A stretch of 64,000 bases of DNA from Stomorhina lunata (taxonomy: Eukaryota > Arthropoda > Insecta > Diptera > Rhiniidae). The stretch's first letter is position 1. Every line of letters begins with the position of its first letter. The translations under genes were made by a program, and so were the position numbers. Positions 1 to 13,576 of the stretch are shown one piece after another. The notes under the pieces were generated by a model. It was not told where the DNA came from. It saw only the letters and a list, made by a program, of their open reading frames with translations, and made no database searches. Location: NCBI GenBank assembly GCA_933228675.1, contig OW121743.1, positions 16,883,384 through 16,947,383 of the forward strand. Direction: 5' to 3'.

Positions 1-889
1 TCCCTCCATCCATTAGTCCGTCTTTCTGCTCACAGTGTTTAGACATTAACAAAGTAAACGATCATACCAAACAAAATTGTACGAGGGGGGGTCTAGGAGC
101 AGGGTTTGGAAAACATAAACAAGTAACAGCATGATTGGGCCTGTTTGTAACAAAAAAAAAATATTTTTTTGCCCACAGACTAAGGATAGCATTTTTTCTT
201 CTTTAAAACATGAGATCAAAACGGAAAAAGAAATAACTTAAAAAAAATCTGAAGCAGCAGAAAACACATTTTAAATCATAAAATTTTAAGAAGACTTTAA
301 CTAAAAAAACTAAGAAAAATATCTCAAAAAGAAGGGGAAATTGAGTTTTAAAATCAGGGGAATTTTCCTTAAAACAGAACCAGTAAAATTTAAAAAAAAT
401 CTATAAAAATTCAAGGTAAAAATAAATTATCATCAATGAATTTTAAAATTGTTTTGCTAATTTTCTTTCAACATTTTCAAATTTTAAATATGCCACAAAA
501 AAACTAAAAACATCTACAACAATTTACAAAAAAAAAAAATAAAATATCAAACTCATTGTTAGGAATTTTTTTCCTTCTAAAAATAAAATGCCAACATTTT
601 TTTATTAAATGTATTTTAGAGGCGTTAAAAAAGGGGTGGAAGAAGGTGGTGAGAGGGGAGTTGGTGAGGAGAGACATTTATAAAGAGAAGAGTCTTTTCA
701 AATCTTACTCATTAAACCTGAGAGGAATAAACTAAACACAAAAAATATGCCAAAAAAGGTGTGTGCTTTTGATACAAAAAGAAAAGTAAGGCTAATTTAG
801 AGCTTTTGAAAAAGCAAACTAGCGATTTTTTACATAAAACAAATTTAAAATTTGCCTATATTACATACCCATACATTTCTAGACCTAAT
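1..889. other. AT-rich non-coding DNA, no gene seen
   Basis: AT-rich sequence with A and T runs, typical of fly intron DNA. I see no open frame with codon character, no RNA gene and no clear element end. A phrase near 780-830 (GGCTAATTTAGAGCTTTTGAAAAAGC) is repeated near 940-970, which marks the start of the repeat field to the right. Confidence 0.6.
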
Positions 890-3600
890 GTCTCTAAATT
901 TTAATTATTTACCTATTGTTGACATTGTGTAAATGAAAAATAAGGCTTATTTAGAGCTTTTGGAAAAGCAAACAAACGATTTTTTTCACATCAAATAATT
1001 TTTAAAATCACCTTAATTAAAAACAGATTAATTTTGAGAAATATTTTCTTCAAATTTCAATTATTTACCTATTGTTTACATGGTGTAAACAAAGTCCAGT
1101 GTGAATTTACAACGAAAATAATGTAATGTAAAAATTTATCTAGATTGTAATCTTATAAGTTTTGTCAAATTTTGCTTTAAATTTCAATTGTTTAGCTATT
1201 GTTGACACGGTGTAAACAATGTAAAAAAAACTAATTCATATTAAAAATAACTCAAAATTTTCCCTAAAAAATATTCCAACAACTTTTAACCATTTTTCCA
1301 ATGAATTCAAAGACTTTTTCAATTGTTGACATTGTGTAAATAATGTAAAAGATGTCTCAATAGGTAAATTTTTTTTTAAATAACAAATTAAAAATGTTTA
1401 AAATTATATCCTAATAATTTTAGAGCATATTTTGATAAAAATTGCAATTCTTTACTTATTGTTTACCTATTGTTTACATGGTGTAAATAATAAAAATAAG
1501 GCAAATTTATATATATATATATATATTTTAAATTATGGATATCTTAATAACATTTGAAGCCTTTTTTCATTTAATTCCAATTGTTTACCCATTGTAAACA
1601 TAATGTAAACAATGTATACAATTAGTTTACATCTAAAATAAATTGAAAATTTATTTCAATTTTGAATATCGATGTACTTTTAAGTCTGTTTTTAATAAAA
1701 ATTTTAATCGTTTACCATATGGTTGACATGATGTAAATAATGTAAAAAATTAGTTTACATCTGAAATAATTTAAAATTTTTATAAATTATAGGTATCCGA
1801 GCACTTTTAGATACATTTTCCTATTAATATTCAATTGTTTACATATTTTTGACGTGATGTAAACAATTTAAATAAATAATTTGTATCTAAAAGAAATAAA
1901 AAATCTTTAAATTATATCCTGGCACTTTTAGATTCACTTTTTCAATAAATTTTAATTGTTTACCTAATGTTGACATGATGTAAAAAAATAATTTTCATGC
2001 CAAAAAATTTGAAAATATCTTTAAATTATATCCAGGCACTTTAAAATTCTCTTTTCCATTAAATTTCAATTGTTTAGCTGTAGTTGACATGATGTAAACA
2101 ATGTAAAAAACTCATTTTTACGTAAAATAATTTCAAAATTTCTTAAAATCATAAACAGACACTTTTAGATTCTCTTTTCCAATAAATTTCAATTGTTTAC
2201 CTATTGTTGACATAATGTAAACAATGCAAAAAAATAATTTTCATCTCCAAATAATTTCAAAATTTCTTAAAATTATAAAAAGGCACTTTTATATTCCCTT
2301 TTCCAATTAATTTCAATTGTTTACCTATTGTAGACATGATGTAAACAATGTAAATAATTACTTTACATCTAAATTAATTTTCCTTTTTTTTAATTACATG
2401 CCTTTTAAATCCATTTTTTCATTTAAATTCAATTGTTTACCTATTGTTGACATGATGTAAACCACGTAAACAATCGTTTTACTTTTAAATTTTATACGTA
2501 ATTCATGTAAAATTAATGTAATTAATTATATTTTAAGGATCTAATTAATTCTGGTAATTTTTGATAACGAATTTGTATTATTTACCTATTGTTTACACCA
2601 TGTATAGAATGTAAAGAATTAAATTTAATGATTTTAATTCATATTTACTTTTAAATTACATTTATTATATAAAAAAGGAAATTTTTAATTGCTTTTCTAT
2701 TATTGACATTGTGTAAACAATGTAAATAATTGCATATCCTGGAGGTTTTATATAAAATTAAAGTGAAATTAACTGAAATTATTTTTACTAATTAAATTAA
2801 ACAGTTTTAAGTTAATCAACTTAAGATTTTCAACTGTTCAGCTATTGTTGACACTGTGTAAACAATGTAAATAATTATATAACTTTGGGGTTTGATATGA
2901 AAATGAGTAAAATCGAATTAACTTAATTACAATTTAATAAATTAAACATTTTAAAGTTAATTTACTTAATATTCCAAAGTGTTTACCTATTTTTGACATT
3001 GTGTAAATAATGTAAAGAATTACATTTTACTCAATTTTAAGGCAAAAAACTTTCTAAATAATATTTATGCTATTAAAACATATAATTTTAAATTGTTATT
3101 CTATTGTTGACACTATGTAAACAATTGGCTTACTTTTAGGTTTTTTTTAAAAAAGTTGAGTAAAACTAACTGCTTTCGAAGTAATTTAATAAATTAAACA
3201 TTTTGAAGCAGTTTTGCTCAAGATAGTGTAAATAATGTAAACAACTTAATTTGAGCTAAATTTCAATTAAAAAGCTTACGAAGTACTTCTGAAGGTATTT
3301 TGATGGTGTTTTTTAATTGTTTACCCATTGTTGACACCATGTAAACAATGTAAAGAATTGATTTTTTAGAAAAATTTCAAGGCAAATGCTTAATAATTAT
3401 TGCCAAAGGTATTTTCAGAGACCTTTACAATAGTTTATCTATTGTTGACATCATGTAAATAATGTAATTTTACCAAAATTTCATTGAAAATGCTATAAAA
3501 TTGTCTCTTAAGTTATAAAAGGGTATTTGTTTGGTTGTTTACCTTATGTTTACGCCATGTAAACAATGTATATAATCTTAAAAGAGCCTTATGTCTTTGT
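890..3600. repeat. Degenerate tandem array of ~120-bp units with paired forkhead-like sites
   Basis: About 22 units, spaced roughly 110-150 bp apart, each hold an imperfect inverted repeat. The left arm resembles TTGTTTACCTATTGTTGACA and the right arm resembles GATGTAAACAATGTAAA. Motif centres lie near 918, 1074, 1201, 1323, 1459, 1588, 1717, 1845, 1961, 2077, 2197, 2324, 2441, 2592, 2701, 2845, 2989, 3106, 3327, 3443 and 3548. DNA between motifs diverges much more than the motifs. TTGTTTAC and GTAAACAA are the two strands of the FoxO/DAF-16 element; I count by eye about a dozen exact copies of each. An (AT)n run lies at 1508-1526. Binding is inference; the array could be an ordinary decayed satellite. 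Confidence 0.85.
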
Positions 3601-4747
3601 CAAATTTAGTAAAACTAGTTACTATCATGTATTTGTTTCAACAAATGAGTAAATTTTTAAAGTTTTAGCGCTTTTTATCTTTGTAACTTGTAAACACTTG
3701 ACAATTTTGGCCCCCAAACCCAACCAATACATCTCAAACTCTACGTCAGAGTAAGTGTATAAGTGAAATTTTTTTAGCTTTAAAGTAAACTTTTTGCTTT
3801 TTGGTATGGCGCGGCGCTTAAATTGCCAACAGTACAACAATACAAGTAATAAAGATCAAAAGACGAACGAAAGAAGACAGAATGAGAAACTATTGCCCCT
3901 AGCCCAAACAGTCAATTTATGCTAGAGGACAATGTCCATGAAATACACAAAAAAAAATGAAGGAATTATAACAAGAATGTAGGCGCAATTGTGGCAGCAA
4001 CTACACACGATAAAAAAGAGTAAGAGAGTGGAAGAGGAAGAAACAGAGAGGAAGAGAGATGGGAAACCCACAAACACATCAAATATCGCAAAAGAAAACC
4101 ACGCAAGAATACACACAGATACATTTTTCAAACGCATACATGCGTAAAACACAAACACACACATAAAATGTATGACAAAAAAAAACGAATTAAATTTAAA
4201 CTCTAGAAACAGGTTACGGGGGGGCCTAAAGGGGGTCACAGACAAATGGCCTTAGGCTGAAAATATCAGAGAGTTTTTCGATCTGTAACATAACTCTCTC
4301 TTCCTCTCTCTCTCTCTCTCTCTTTGTATTTGCTAAACGAGAGCCTTTTAAAATAGAGTTTATTTAAAATTTTTCTCATTTGCTGAAAAAAAAAATCTTC
4401 TATAAACAACTTTTTTTTTTTGCAAATTCCTAAATTTATTTTAAAAATACACACATTTTTTGTGTGATATCTTCAACTTTGAGACCGGCAAAACTGTTTA
4501 AATTATTGCAAATTTATAAGAAAAAAAAACTGTAATAAATTGCAACATGTTTTTTTAAAAAAGAACAAACAACAACAAAAAAAATGAATTAAATTCAATG
4601 AAAATGTGTCAATTCTTGGGAAAAGATAAAATAGCAGAATTATAGATTTTCAAGAGAAAAATGTCTGTGTGAAAATAAGACAAAAATGTTTTGAGTGAAA
4701 ACCAAAAAATTAAAGAAGAAAATAAGATTTGACAGCACCAGAGTTGA
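3601..4747. other. AT-rich non-coding DNA with a CT microsatellite
   Basis: No gene recognised. Minus-strand open frames here are composed of Phe, Val and Ser stretches that come from A-rich plus-strand sequence, and they look like chance frames. Confidence 0.55.
4294..4323. repeat. (CT)n microsatellite
   Basis: An almost uninterrupted run of CT dinucleotides with one TTCC interruption. On the sgg transcript strand it reads as (GA)n, which is a GAGA-factor-type sequence in flies. Nothing else here suggests a promoter. Confidence 0.9.
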
Positions 4748-6570
4748 AATGATTACAATATAATTGCAATAAAATGTGTTATAATACATTATAATCACAT
4801 TATAATCACATTATATAGCGTTATAAAACATTAGAATTGCATTATAAAGCGTTATAATGCAATAAAATCGGATTGTAAGGAGATATAATAAGTTATAATA
4901 ACATTATAATGTGCTATAACACATTATAATCCCATTATAATGCTTTATAATACATTCAAACTATATTATAATGAGTTATAAAACATTGTAATTAGTTAAT
5001 ATTGTGCTATAATACAATATAATCGCATAATAATGTGTTATACAACATTATAATCTCATTATAATGCGATATAATACATTTTAATCGCATTATAATAAGT
5101 TATAATACATTTTAATGTGCTATAATATATTAAAACCGCATTATAATACATTATATTAACATTATAATGTGCTATAATACATTAAAATAACATTATAATA
5201 TGCTATAATACATTATAATAACATTATAATGTGCTATAATACATTATAATCGCAGTATAATAATATTATAATGTGCTATAACACATTATAACTGCATTAT
5301 AATGAGCTATAATACATTATAACCTTATTATAATGAGCTATAACACGTTATAATCGCATTAAAAGGCATTTTATTAACATTATAATGTGCTATAATACAT
5401 TATAATCGCATTATAATGAATTAAAACACATTATAAAACCATTACATTTTGCAATACATTATAATCGCATTATATTGGGTTATAATGCATTATAATCGCA
5501 TTATAATGGGTTATAATACATTATAATGTGCTAAAACACATTCAAATCGTAAAAAATGAATTATAATATATTAAAATCGCATTAAAAAGCATTATATTAA
5601 CATTATAATAACATTATGAGCTATAAAACATTATAATAACGTTATAGTGTGCTATAATACGGTTTAATCGTAGTATAATGAGTTATAATACATTATAATA
5701 TGCTATAAATCATTATAATAGCATTATAATGAGTTGTAATACATTAAAGTCGCATTATAATACATTATATTAACATTATAATGTGCTATAAAACATTAAA
5801 ATCGCAGTATAATGAGTTATAATACATTATAATGTGCTATAAAGCATTATAATGGCATTATAATGAGCTATAATACATTAAAGTCGCATTATAATACATT
5901 ATATTAACATTATAATGTGCTATAAAACATTAAAATCGCAGTTTAATGAGTTGTAATACATTACAATATGCTATAAAACATTATAATAGCATTATAATGA
6001 GTTATAATACATTATAGTCGCATTAAAATACATTATATTAACATTATAATGTGCTATAAAACATTATAATCGCATAATAATGGGTTATAATATATTATAA
6101 TAAAATTATAATTTGCTATAATACAATGTAATCGCATTATAATGAGTTAAAATACATTATAAAAACATTACAGTTTGCTATAATACATTATAATCGCATT
6201 ATAATGGTTTATAATAGATTGTAATAAAATTATAATGTGCTATAAAACATTATAATCGTGTTTTTAAGAGTTATAATGCATTATAATCGCAGTATAATGC
6301 TTTATAATTTACAAAAATCGCATTATAATGAGTTATAATTCATTATAAACTCATTATTATCTACTATAAAAGATCACAATCGCATTATAATTTATTATAA
6401 TTGTATTATCTATTAAAATTACATTATATTTCGTTAAATTCCATCATAATGCCTTATAATAGCTAGAATACACTACAATACTATTATAATGAGATATTAT
6501 AAATTTAAAAAGCAATCAAATTCATAATGACACATTATAATAGCTTTATAATGCCTTCTAATTCATTATA
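4748..6570. repeat. TTATAAT array, block 1 (31-bp period, 10-11-bp sub-period)
   Basis: TTATAAT recurs every 10 or 11 bases, separated by short linkers CGCA, GCG/GTGC and ACA. Three such steps make a 31-bp unit. CATTATAATG is itself a perfect palindrome, so the array is nearly self-complementary. A local higher-order repeat of about 120 bp is visible at 5755-5990, including the phrase ACATTATATTAACATTATAA. It is the most diverged of the three blocks. No coding content. Confidence 0.9.
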
Positions 6571-7448
6571 ACTAACAGTCGCCTAAAGTTTAATGCCTTA
6601 AGTAATTTATAGTGGAAAATAACAGGTGACTGTGTTAAAATTTTAAAGAATTTCATCATCATCATTATACCCCATAGCCTTTCCCCAAAATAAAGCAAAA
6701 AAAAAAAAGAAAGCAAATCTTGAAGCTTTAAAAGCTACCCACATACAAAGCTACCTTCCTCTTTACCCTCTACCCCTAAAATTAAAAAAGCAACAAAAGT
6801 TTATATACTCCGCAAAAAAAGATAAATTTGGGAAGTTTCAAGTCAAATAAAAAAGCAATAAAAAGCCAATGAAAAAAAAACTAAGTTTTAAAAGTAAAAA
6901 AAAAACGAGCAAAAAGTCAAGGCACACGCGCGCGCATGCTCATTACTAACAAATTTTTATGACCAACAAAAAAAGTGACTCATAAATGAGTAGGTTTTAA
7001 GAGGGGCTATAACACACAAAAAGAGCTAAATTTTTGAGTAAGACGAGTCAGTATTTTAAAAAAGAATTCCACAGCCATAAAAATTACAAAAAAAAACTCT
7101 TCAAAATATTTCGGGAAGTCTTAAGAAGAAGCACACGCAAAAAAAAAAACAAGTTAACAGCAAAAAAAATTGTTTGGCTATTTGAGGAAAAGAGACAAAA
7201 AATTTTTGCTTTAATGCTGAAAATTTTCCATTGATAAAAATATCGTGGGAATGATGAAATTTTTGTTGGTGGCTCTTTTAGGGCCAACAAACAAAAAAAA
7301 AACGTTATAAAAAGAAATGCATTTTGCAAAGCAATGAAGCGAAGCAAAGAAAATTTGGCAAATATGGGCGTTTAAAGTTAATGGAAAATTTTTACAAAAA
7401 TAATTATAAATGTTATTTGAAACTATTTTTGCAAAACAAGGGTTAAGC
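6571..7448. other. AT-rich DNA between TTATAAT blocks
   Basis: Unrelated to the flanking arrays and rich in A runs, with a short CGCGCGC stretch near 6928-6936. Open frames of 66 and 87 codons overlap on opposite strands and are Lys- or Phe-rich chance frames. No gene seen. Confidence 0.55.
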
Positions 7449-8960
7449 TATAATGCATGACAATGTATTATAAAGGTATTATAAACGCAATATAATGCGT
7501 TGAAATATATTATAATCGTATAATAATGTGCTATAATACTTTATAATCGCGTTATAATGCTTTATAATACATTATAACCGCATTATAATGCTTTATAAAA
7601 CATTATAATCCCATTTTAATGCGCAATAATACATTTAAAACGCATTATAATGAGTTATAGTATATTATAATATCGTTATAATGCGTTATAATACATTATA
7701 ATTTCATTATAATACGTTATGATGCATTATAATCGCATTATAATGCAGTGTGAAACATTAGAGTCTCATAATAATGAGACTCTGATACATTATAATCGCA
7801 TTATAATGCTTTATACATACATTATAATTACACTACAGAGTGTTATAATACATTATAAATGCATTGTAATGCGTTATAATACATTATTATAGCATTATAA
7901 TGCATTATAATACATTATAAATGCATTGTAATGCGTTATAATGCATTATTATGGCATTACAATGCGTTATAATACATTATAATACGTTATAATCGCATTA
8001 TAATGCATTATAATTGCATTATAATGCGTTGTAATACATTATAATTGTATTATAATGTGTTATAGTACATTATAATCTCATTATAATGTGTTATGATACA
8101 TTATAATGCGTTATAATACATTATAATCTCATTATAATACGTTATGATGCATTATAATCGCTTTATAATGCAGTATGAAACATTATAGTCTCATAATAAT
8201 GAGCTCTGATACATTATAATCGCATTATAATGCTTTATACATACATTATAATTACACTACAGTGTGTTATAATACATTATAAATGCATTGTAATGCGTTA
8301 TAATGCATTATTATAGCATTATAATGCATTATAATACATTATAATACGTTATAATCGCATTATAATGCGTTGTAATACATTAAACTTTTATTATAATGTG
8401 TTATAGTACATTATAATCTCATTATAATGTGTTATGATACATTATAATGCGTTATATTGCATTATAATCTCATTATAATGCGTTATGATGCATTATAATC
8501 TCATAATAATGCGCTCTCATACATTATAATCGCATTATAATGCGTTATAATACATTATAATCTCATTATAATGTGTTATAATACATTATAATCTCGTAAT
8601 AATGAGCTTTGATACATTATAATCGCATTATAATGCGTTATAATACATTATAATCGAGTTATAATGTGTTAATGCATTATAAAATATTTATAATGCATTA
8701 TAAAAAATTTATAATACATTATAATAGCGTTATTATACATTATAATGCGTTATACTATTCATTATAATGCGTTATAATGCATTATAACTGCATTATAGTG
8801 TGTTATAATACATTATAAACGCATTGTTATGCATTATAATACATTATAAAAGCATTGTTATACGTTATAATACATTATAACCACATTATAATGCGTTATA
8901 ACGAGTTATAACACAATTTAAAGGCATTATAATGGCTTATAAATCATTATAATATTTGAT
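7449..8960. repeat. TTATAAT array, block 2 with a ~415-bp higher-order duplication
   Basis: The same 31-bp family as block 1, more uniform. A segment near 7690-7885 with distinctive variants (GATACGTTATGATGCATT-like junction, TCTCATAATAATGAG, TACATACATTATAATTACAC) recurs at about 8118-8300. This shows a segmental duplication of about 415-430 bp inside the array. Confidence 0.9.
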
Positions 8961-9862
8961 ACTATTTTATAACTTTATCGTTATCCCACTTTTTTTGCCC
9001 TACACTGCATAACTTATTTTGAAGGTTATATTATAGCAAATATTTAAAAAAAAACAGGAATTGTATTATTTACAGTCATTTCATGAACATTTTGCACGGT
9101 TACAGGCTGTGTTAAAACGTCAGCTGTACAAGGTTGTAGAGTCTGTTCCAGTGACTGATGTAGGTCCTTCAGTTTTTTTTTTTTTTTTTTCGTTGCATGC
9201 AAATAAATGCAGCAGCTGCGTTAACACGTGCCCTGAATTGATTTTCTGCTATAAAAGTGAAATAAATTTTAAGTTTACAACAGTTTTGCAATTATACTTT
9301 GAACGTTTAAGGTACGTTTGGGGTATATTTAAAACATTGTGTCTATTTATAGCAGATATTTTGTTAGAGTTTGGAACTGAGTTTTTGTCAGATACTTTGT
9401 CCACATAAATATTAAAACAAAATCTATGATCTGTGTTATCTTTATCTGAGGCTATACCCGATATTATAACTGAAACGAACGATTTACAAAACGAAAGCTG
9501 AGTCTCTATGTCAATTATTGCCTGAATTTACTCCCAAGTCTGAGCGATCTGATCTATATCTGAGACCATGTCTGATATTATATCTGATACGATGTTGAAG
9601 ACTTTAAGTAGTTGAGTTTTTATCTCAATTTAGGGCTTGAATCTTAGTCTCAATCTATGCCAGGATAAATAGTTTCTCCAAAATTTTGGTTCGTAGCTCT
9701 GTCCATTTATTATTTAAAGTATGTCCGGTCTGCACATAATTTGTATATAAAGATATAAAAATAACATAAAATTTAAAGAAATTTTGAACAGAACTTACTA
9801 CTTTCAATACAAAACTTAAAATTTTTGAGTTGTTCTGAAAACTATATAGAATTTTCTTTTTC
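8961..9862. other. Intervening unique DNA between TTATAAT blocks 2 and 3
   Basis: A 115-codon frame at 9061-9408 is open only because a poly-T run encodes Phe; it has no recognisable domain and I do not call it a gene. From 9430 to 9660 short phrases such as ATCTGATA and GTCTGAG recur, suggesting an old decayed repeat. Nothing else supported. Confidence 0.5.
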
Positions 9863-11395
9863 ATTATAATACATTAATAGCATTATATTGCGTTATAATA
9901 CATTATAATAGCATTATAATGCGTTTTAATACATTACAACAGCATTATAATGGTTATAACACATTATAATGCGATTATAATACATTATAATGCGTTATAA
10001 AACAATATAATCGCTATTTAATGCGTTTTATTACATTGGAACCGCATTATAATGCGTTAGAATACATTATAATGCATTATAATATATAATAGCCGCATAT
10101 ATATAATGCATTATAATACATTATAATTGCATTATAATGCGTTATAATAGCTTATAATCGCATTATATTGCTTTATAATATATTAAAATCGCTTATAATG
10201 CGTTATTATACATTATAATCGCATTATAATGCATTATAACACATTATAATCGCATTATAATGAGTTATAGTACATTATAACCGCATTATAATGCATTATA
10301 ACCGCATTATAATACATTATAATCTCATTATTATGCGTTATAATACATTATAATCGCATTATAATGCGTTATAATACATTATAACATTATAATAATATGT
10401 TATAATGAATTATAATGAGTTATAATACATTATAATTTCACTATAATGCGTTATAATATATTATAATTGCATTATAATGCGTTATAATACATTATAATCG
10501 CATTATAATGCGTTATAATACATTATAATACATTATAATCGCATTATAATGCGTTATAATACATTATAATCGCATTATAATGCATTATAATACATTATAA
10601 TCGCATTATAATGCATTATAATACATTATCATCGCATTATAATGCGTTATAATACATTTTAGTTGCATTATAACGTGTTATAATACATTATAATCGCATT
10701 AAAATGCATTATAATACATTATAATCGCACTTTAATGCATTATACATACATGCATTATAATACATTATCACCGCATTATAATGCGATATAATACATTTTA
10801 GTTGCATTATAATGTGTTATAATACATTATAATCGCATTAAAATGCATTATAATACATTATAATCGCACTGTAATGCGTTATAATACATTATAATCGCAT
10901 TATAATGCGTTATAATACATTATAATCGCATTATAATGCATTATAATACATTATAATCGCATTATAATGCATTATAATACATTATCATCGCATTATAATG
11001 CGTTATAATACATTTTAGTTGCATTATAACGTGTTATAAAACATTATAATCGCATTAAAATGCATTATAATACATTATAATCGCACTGTAATGCGTTATA
11101 CATACATGCATTATAATACATTATCACCGCATTATAATGCGATATAATACATTTTAGTGGCATTATAATGTGTTATAATACATTATAATCGCATTAAAAT
11201 GCATTATAATACATAATAATCGCACTGTAATGCGTTATTATATCTCATTATTATGCGTTATAATAGATTATAATCGCATTATAATGAGTTATAATACATT
11301 ATAATGGGTTATATCACATCATAATCGCATTATAATGCGTTAAAATACATCATAATTCTAAAATAATGTTAGAATACAATTGCATTATGAGTTTT
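9863..11395. repeat. TTATAAT array, block 3 with a ~360-bp higher-order duplication
   Basis: The most uniform of the three blocks. A stretch at about 10620-10800, marked by ACATTATCATCGCATT, ATACATTTTAGTTGCATT and a TACATACATGCATT junction, is repeated at about 10980-11160. The better preserved sequence suggests the most recent amplification of the family. Confidence 0.9.
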
Positions 11396-12240
11396 TTGTT
11401 TTTATTTGTGTTTTATTAAAATTTAAAATTTATAAAATTTTCTTATATTTTATGAAACTTTCCAATATTTGATATTTTCGTTGATTTTTTCCTTAATTTT
11501 TTGTTAAATTTTCAAAAAAAAATTCGATATTTTTTTTTTTTTTTTGTTCTTTTATTAATTTTTTACATTTATTTCCAATTTATTTAATCCCTTTGATTCG
11601 TTGTTTCGTTAAAATAAAATTTTAAATTTTAAATACCAGAAACAGAAAAAAAACATTCACTTTTTATACAATTCGATTCAATTTTAAACGTATTCAAATT
11701 TTAACACACGCAACAAAAATATATACATATATCAAAAGAAACCGATAACACGATTTCCAAAAAACCTTAAAACAACAACAAATTATTCGTACGAAATATA
11801 TTTGCGATTTTTAACGAAAAAAAAGTTAAAAAACTTTAAAAATAGTTATAAATAAATTTTTGTTGTAGGTACACGGCGGCGTTGCTTATATCTGAACGTT
11901 CACAAATAAACTAATAAAAATTGAGACATAAATGAGAAGCTACTGCTGGCTGGTGTCTGTCGACTTTGGAGCCTATGGAGTTCTCTTGCACTCCAATGAG
12001 AAACAAAAAATAAAGAAACATTAAACATAAAAAATGTTTTATGTATTTAAAAAAAGCCCAATATATGTATGTTGGCGTGTTTTAGAGATCGCAAAAATAT
12101 ATTAAGAAAATGAAGCTCAAAGCTCAGGGTGGTAGTTTTGTAAAGGGGTCTAAAGTCAAAGAATGTGCAGAAAGAAACCCAATGAAAATCTAGAAAGAAA
12201 ATGTTAAAAAAAATCAGAAAAACAACTTTTAAATAAAAGC
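11396..12240. other. AT-rich DNA with a GC-richer patch at 11867-11998
   Basis: Mostly T- and A-rich. The patch AGGTACACGGCGGCGTTGC to about 11998 is clearly richer in G and C and contains CTGCTGGCTGGTGTCTGTCG. It has no long open frame. It could be a conserved regulatory element or an untranslated exon, but nothing in it decides. Confidence 0.4.
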
Positions 12241-13440
12241 TTTCATATTGAAAAAGCTTAACGAAACTTTTATTTCTAAATCAAAAGCTATTATGAAAAA
12301 TTTTGTTAAATTCGTCAAGTTTAGATTAAAAATAACTAAAATCAAAAAGAAATGTTTAATTTTATCCAATTAAAAAACTTAACGAAACTTTTATTTCTTA
12401 ACAAAAAGCTTTTTTAAAAATCTTTGGCTATAGACGTTAAGCTTTACTTATATTCTAACAAAATTAAATAAAATTTTTAAATTTGTGACGTTTTAAAAAA
12501 CTTAACGAAACTTTTATTTCTAAACGAATGAACAATTTTAAAAAATTTTGCTGAAGTCGTTAAGTTTAGATTGAAAACATTTAAAATCAAACAGAAATTT
12601 TTGATTTTCTCGATTTAAAAAACTTAACGAAACTTTCATTTCTTAACGAATGAACAATTTTAAGGAATTTTGTTACATTTGTGAAATTTTAAATAAAAAT
12701 ATTTAAAATCCATCAACAATTTTAAATTCTCTCGATTTAAAAAACTTAACGAAACTTGTATTTCTTAATGAAAGTGCGATATTCGGAAATTTTGTTAAAT
12801 TCGTCAAATTTCGATTAAAAACAACTAAAATCAAAAAGAAATTTTTAATTTTATCCAGTTAAAAAACTTAACGAAACTTTTATTTCTTAACGAAAGTGAG
12901 ATTTTCGGAAATTTTGTTAAATTCGTCAAGTTTTAATTAAAAATAACTAAAATCAAAAAAAAGTTTTTAATTTTATCCAGTTAAAAAACTTAACGAAAGT
13001 TTTATTTCTTAACGAAAAGCTTTTTTAAAAATCTTTGGCTATAGACTTTAAGCTTTAATGATCTTCTAACAAAATTAAATAAAATTTTTAAATTTGTGAC
13101 GTTTTGAAAAACTTAACGAAACTTTTATTTCTTAACGAAATTTTAATTTTTGGAATTATTTTAACATTTATTTGATTTAGATTGAAAACATTTTAAATCA
13201 AACAGAAATTTTTGATTTTCTCAATTAAAAAAACTTAACGAAACTTTTATTTCGTAACGAATGAACAATTTTTAAAAATTTTGTTACATTCGTTAAGTTT
13301 TGATCAAAAATAAATAAAATCAAGCAGAAATTTTAAATTTTCTCTATTTAAAAAAACTTAACGAAACTTTTATTTCTTAATGAAAGCAGGATTTTCGAAA
13401 ATTTTTGTTAAATTCGTCAAGTTTCGATTGGTAACATTTA
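12241..13440. repeat. Ten tandem ~122-bp units with AAAAACTTAACGAAACTT
   Basis: The phrase AAAACTTAACGAAACTTTTA begins near 12250, 12373, 12490, 12616, 12740, 12857, 12978, 13100, 13229 and 13352, giving spacings of 117-126 bp. Each is followed by ATTTCTTAACGAA, then an AATTTTGTTAAATTCGTCAA segment. The motif CTTAACGAA is better kept than the AT-rich filler. A 60-codon minus-strand frame at 13377-13559 comes from the array edge and is not a gene. Confidence 0.9.
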
Positions 13441-13552
13441 ATTTCAATCAAAAATTCAAAATTTTCTCGACTTGTATTCCTATTTCTCTCTGTTTCTTTT
13501 CTTATTATCTTCTTTTCATAATTTTCGTCAAGTTGTTTATGTAAACAAAGTG

Positions 13553-13576
13553 CATTCATTCATTCATTCATTCATT
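13553..13576. repeat. (CATT)6 microsatellite
   Basis: Six uninterrupted CATT tetranucleotides next to the end of the 122-bp array. Confidence 0.95.

Noticed and set aside
3922..4245. 107-codon minus-strand hydrophobic protein
   Set aside because: The composition (Phe, Val, Ser runs) follows from A- and AC-rich plus-strand sequence. No conserved feature.
9061..9408. 115-codon plus-strand frame as a gene
   Set aside because: It spans a poly-T run read as Phe, has no domain, and lies between two repeat blocks.
4748..11395. TATAAT words as bacterial -10 promoters
   Set aside because: They are part of a 31-bp tandem repeat in an animal intron, with no -35 partner or bacterial gene nearby.
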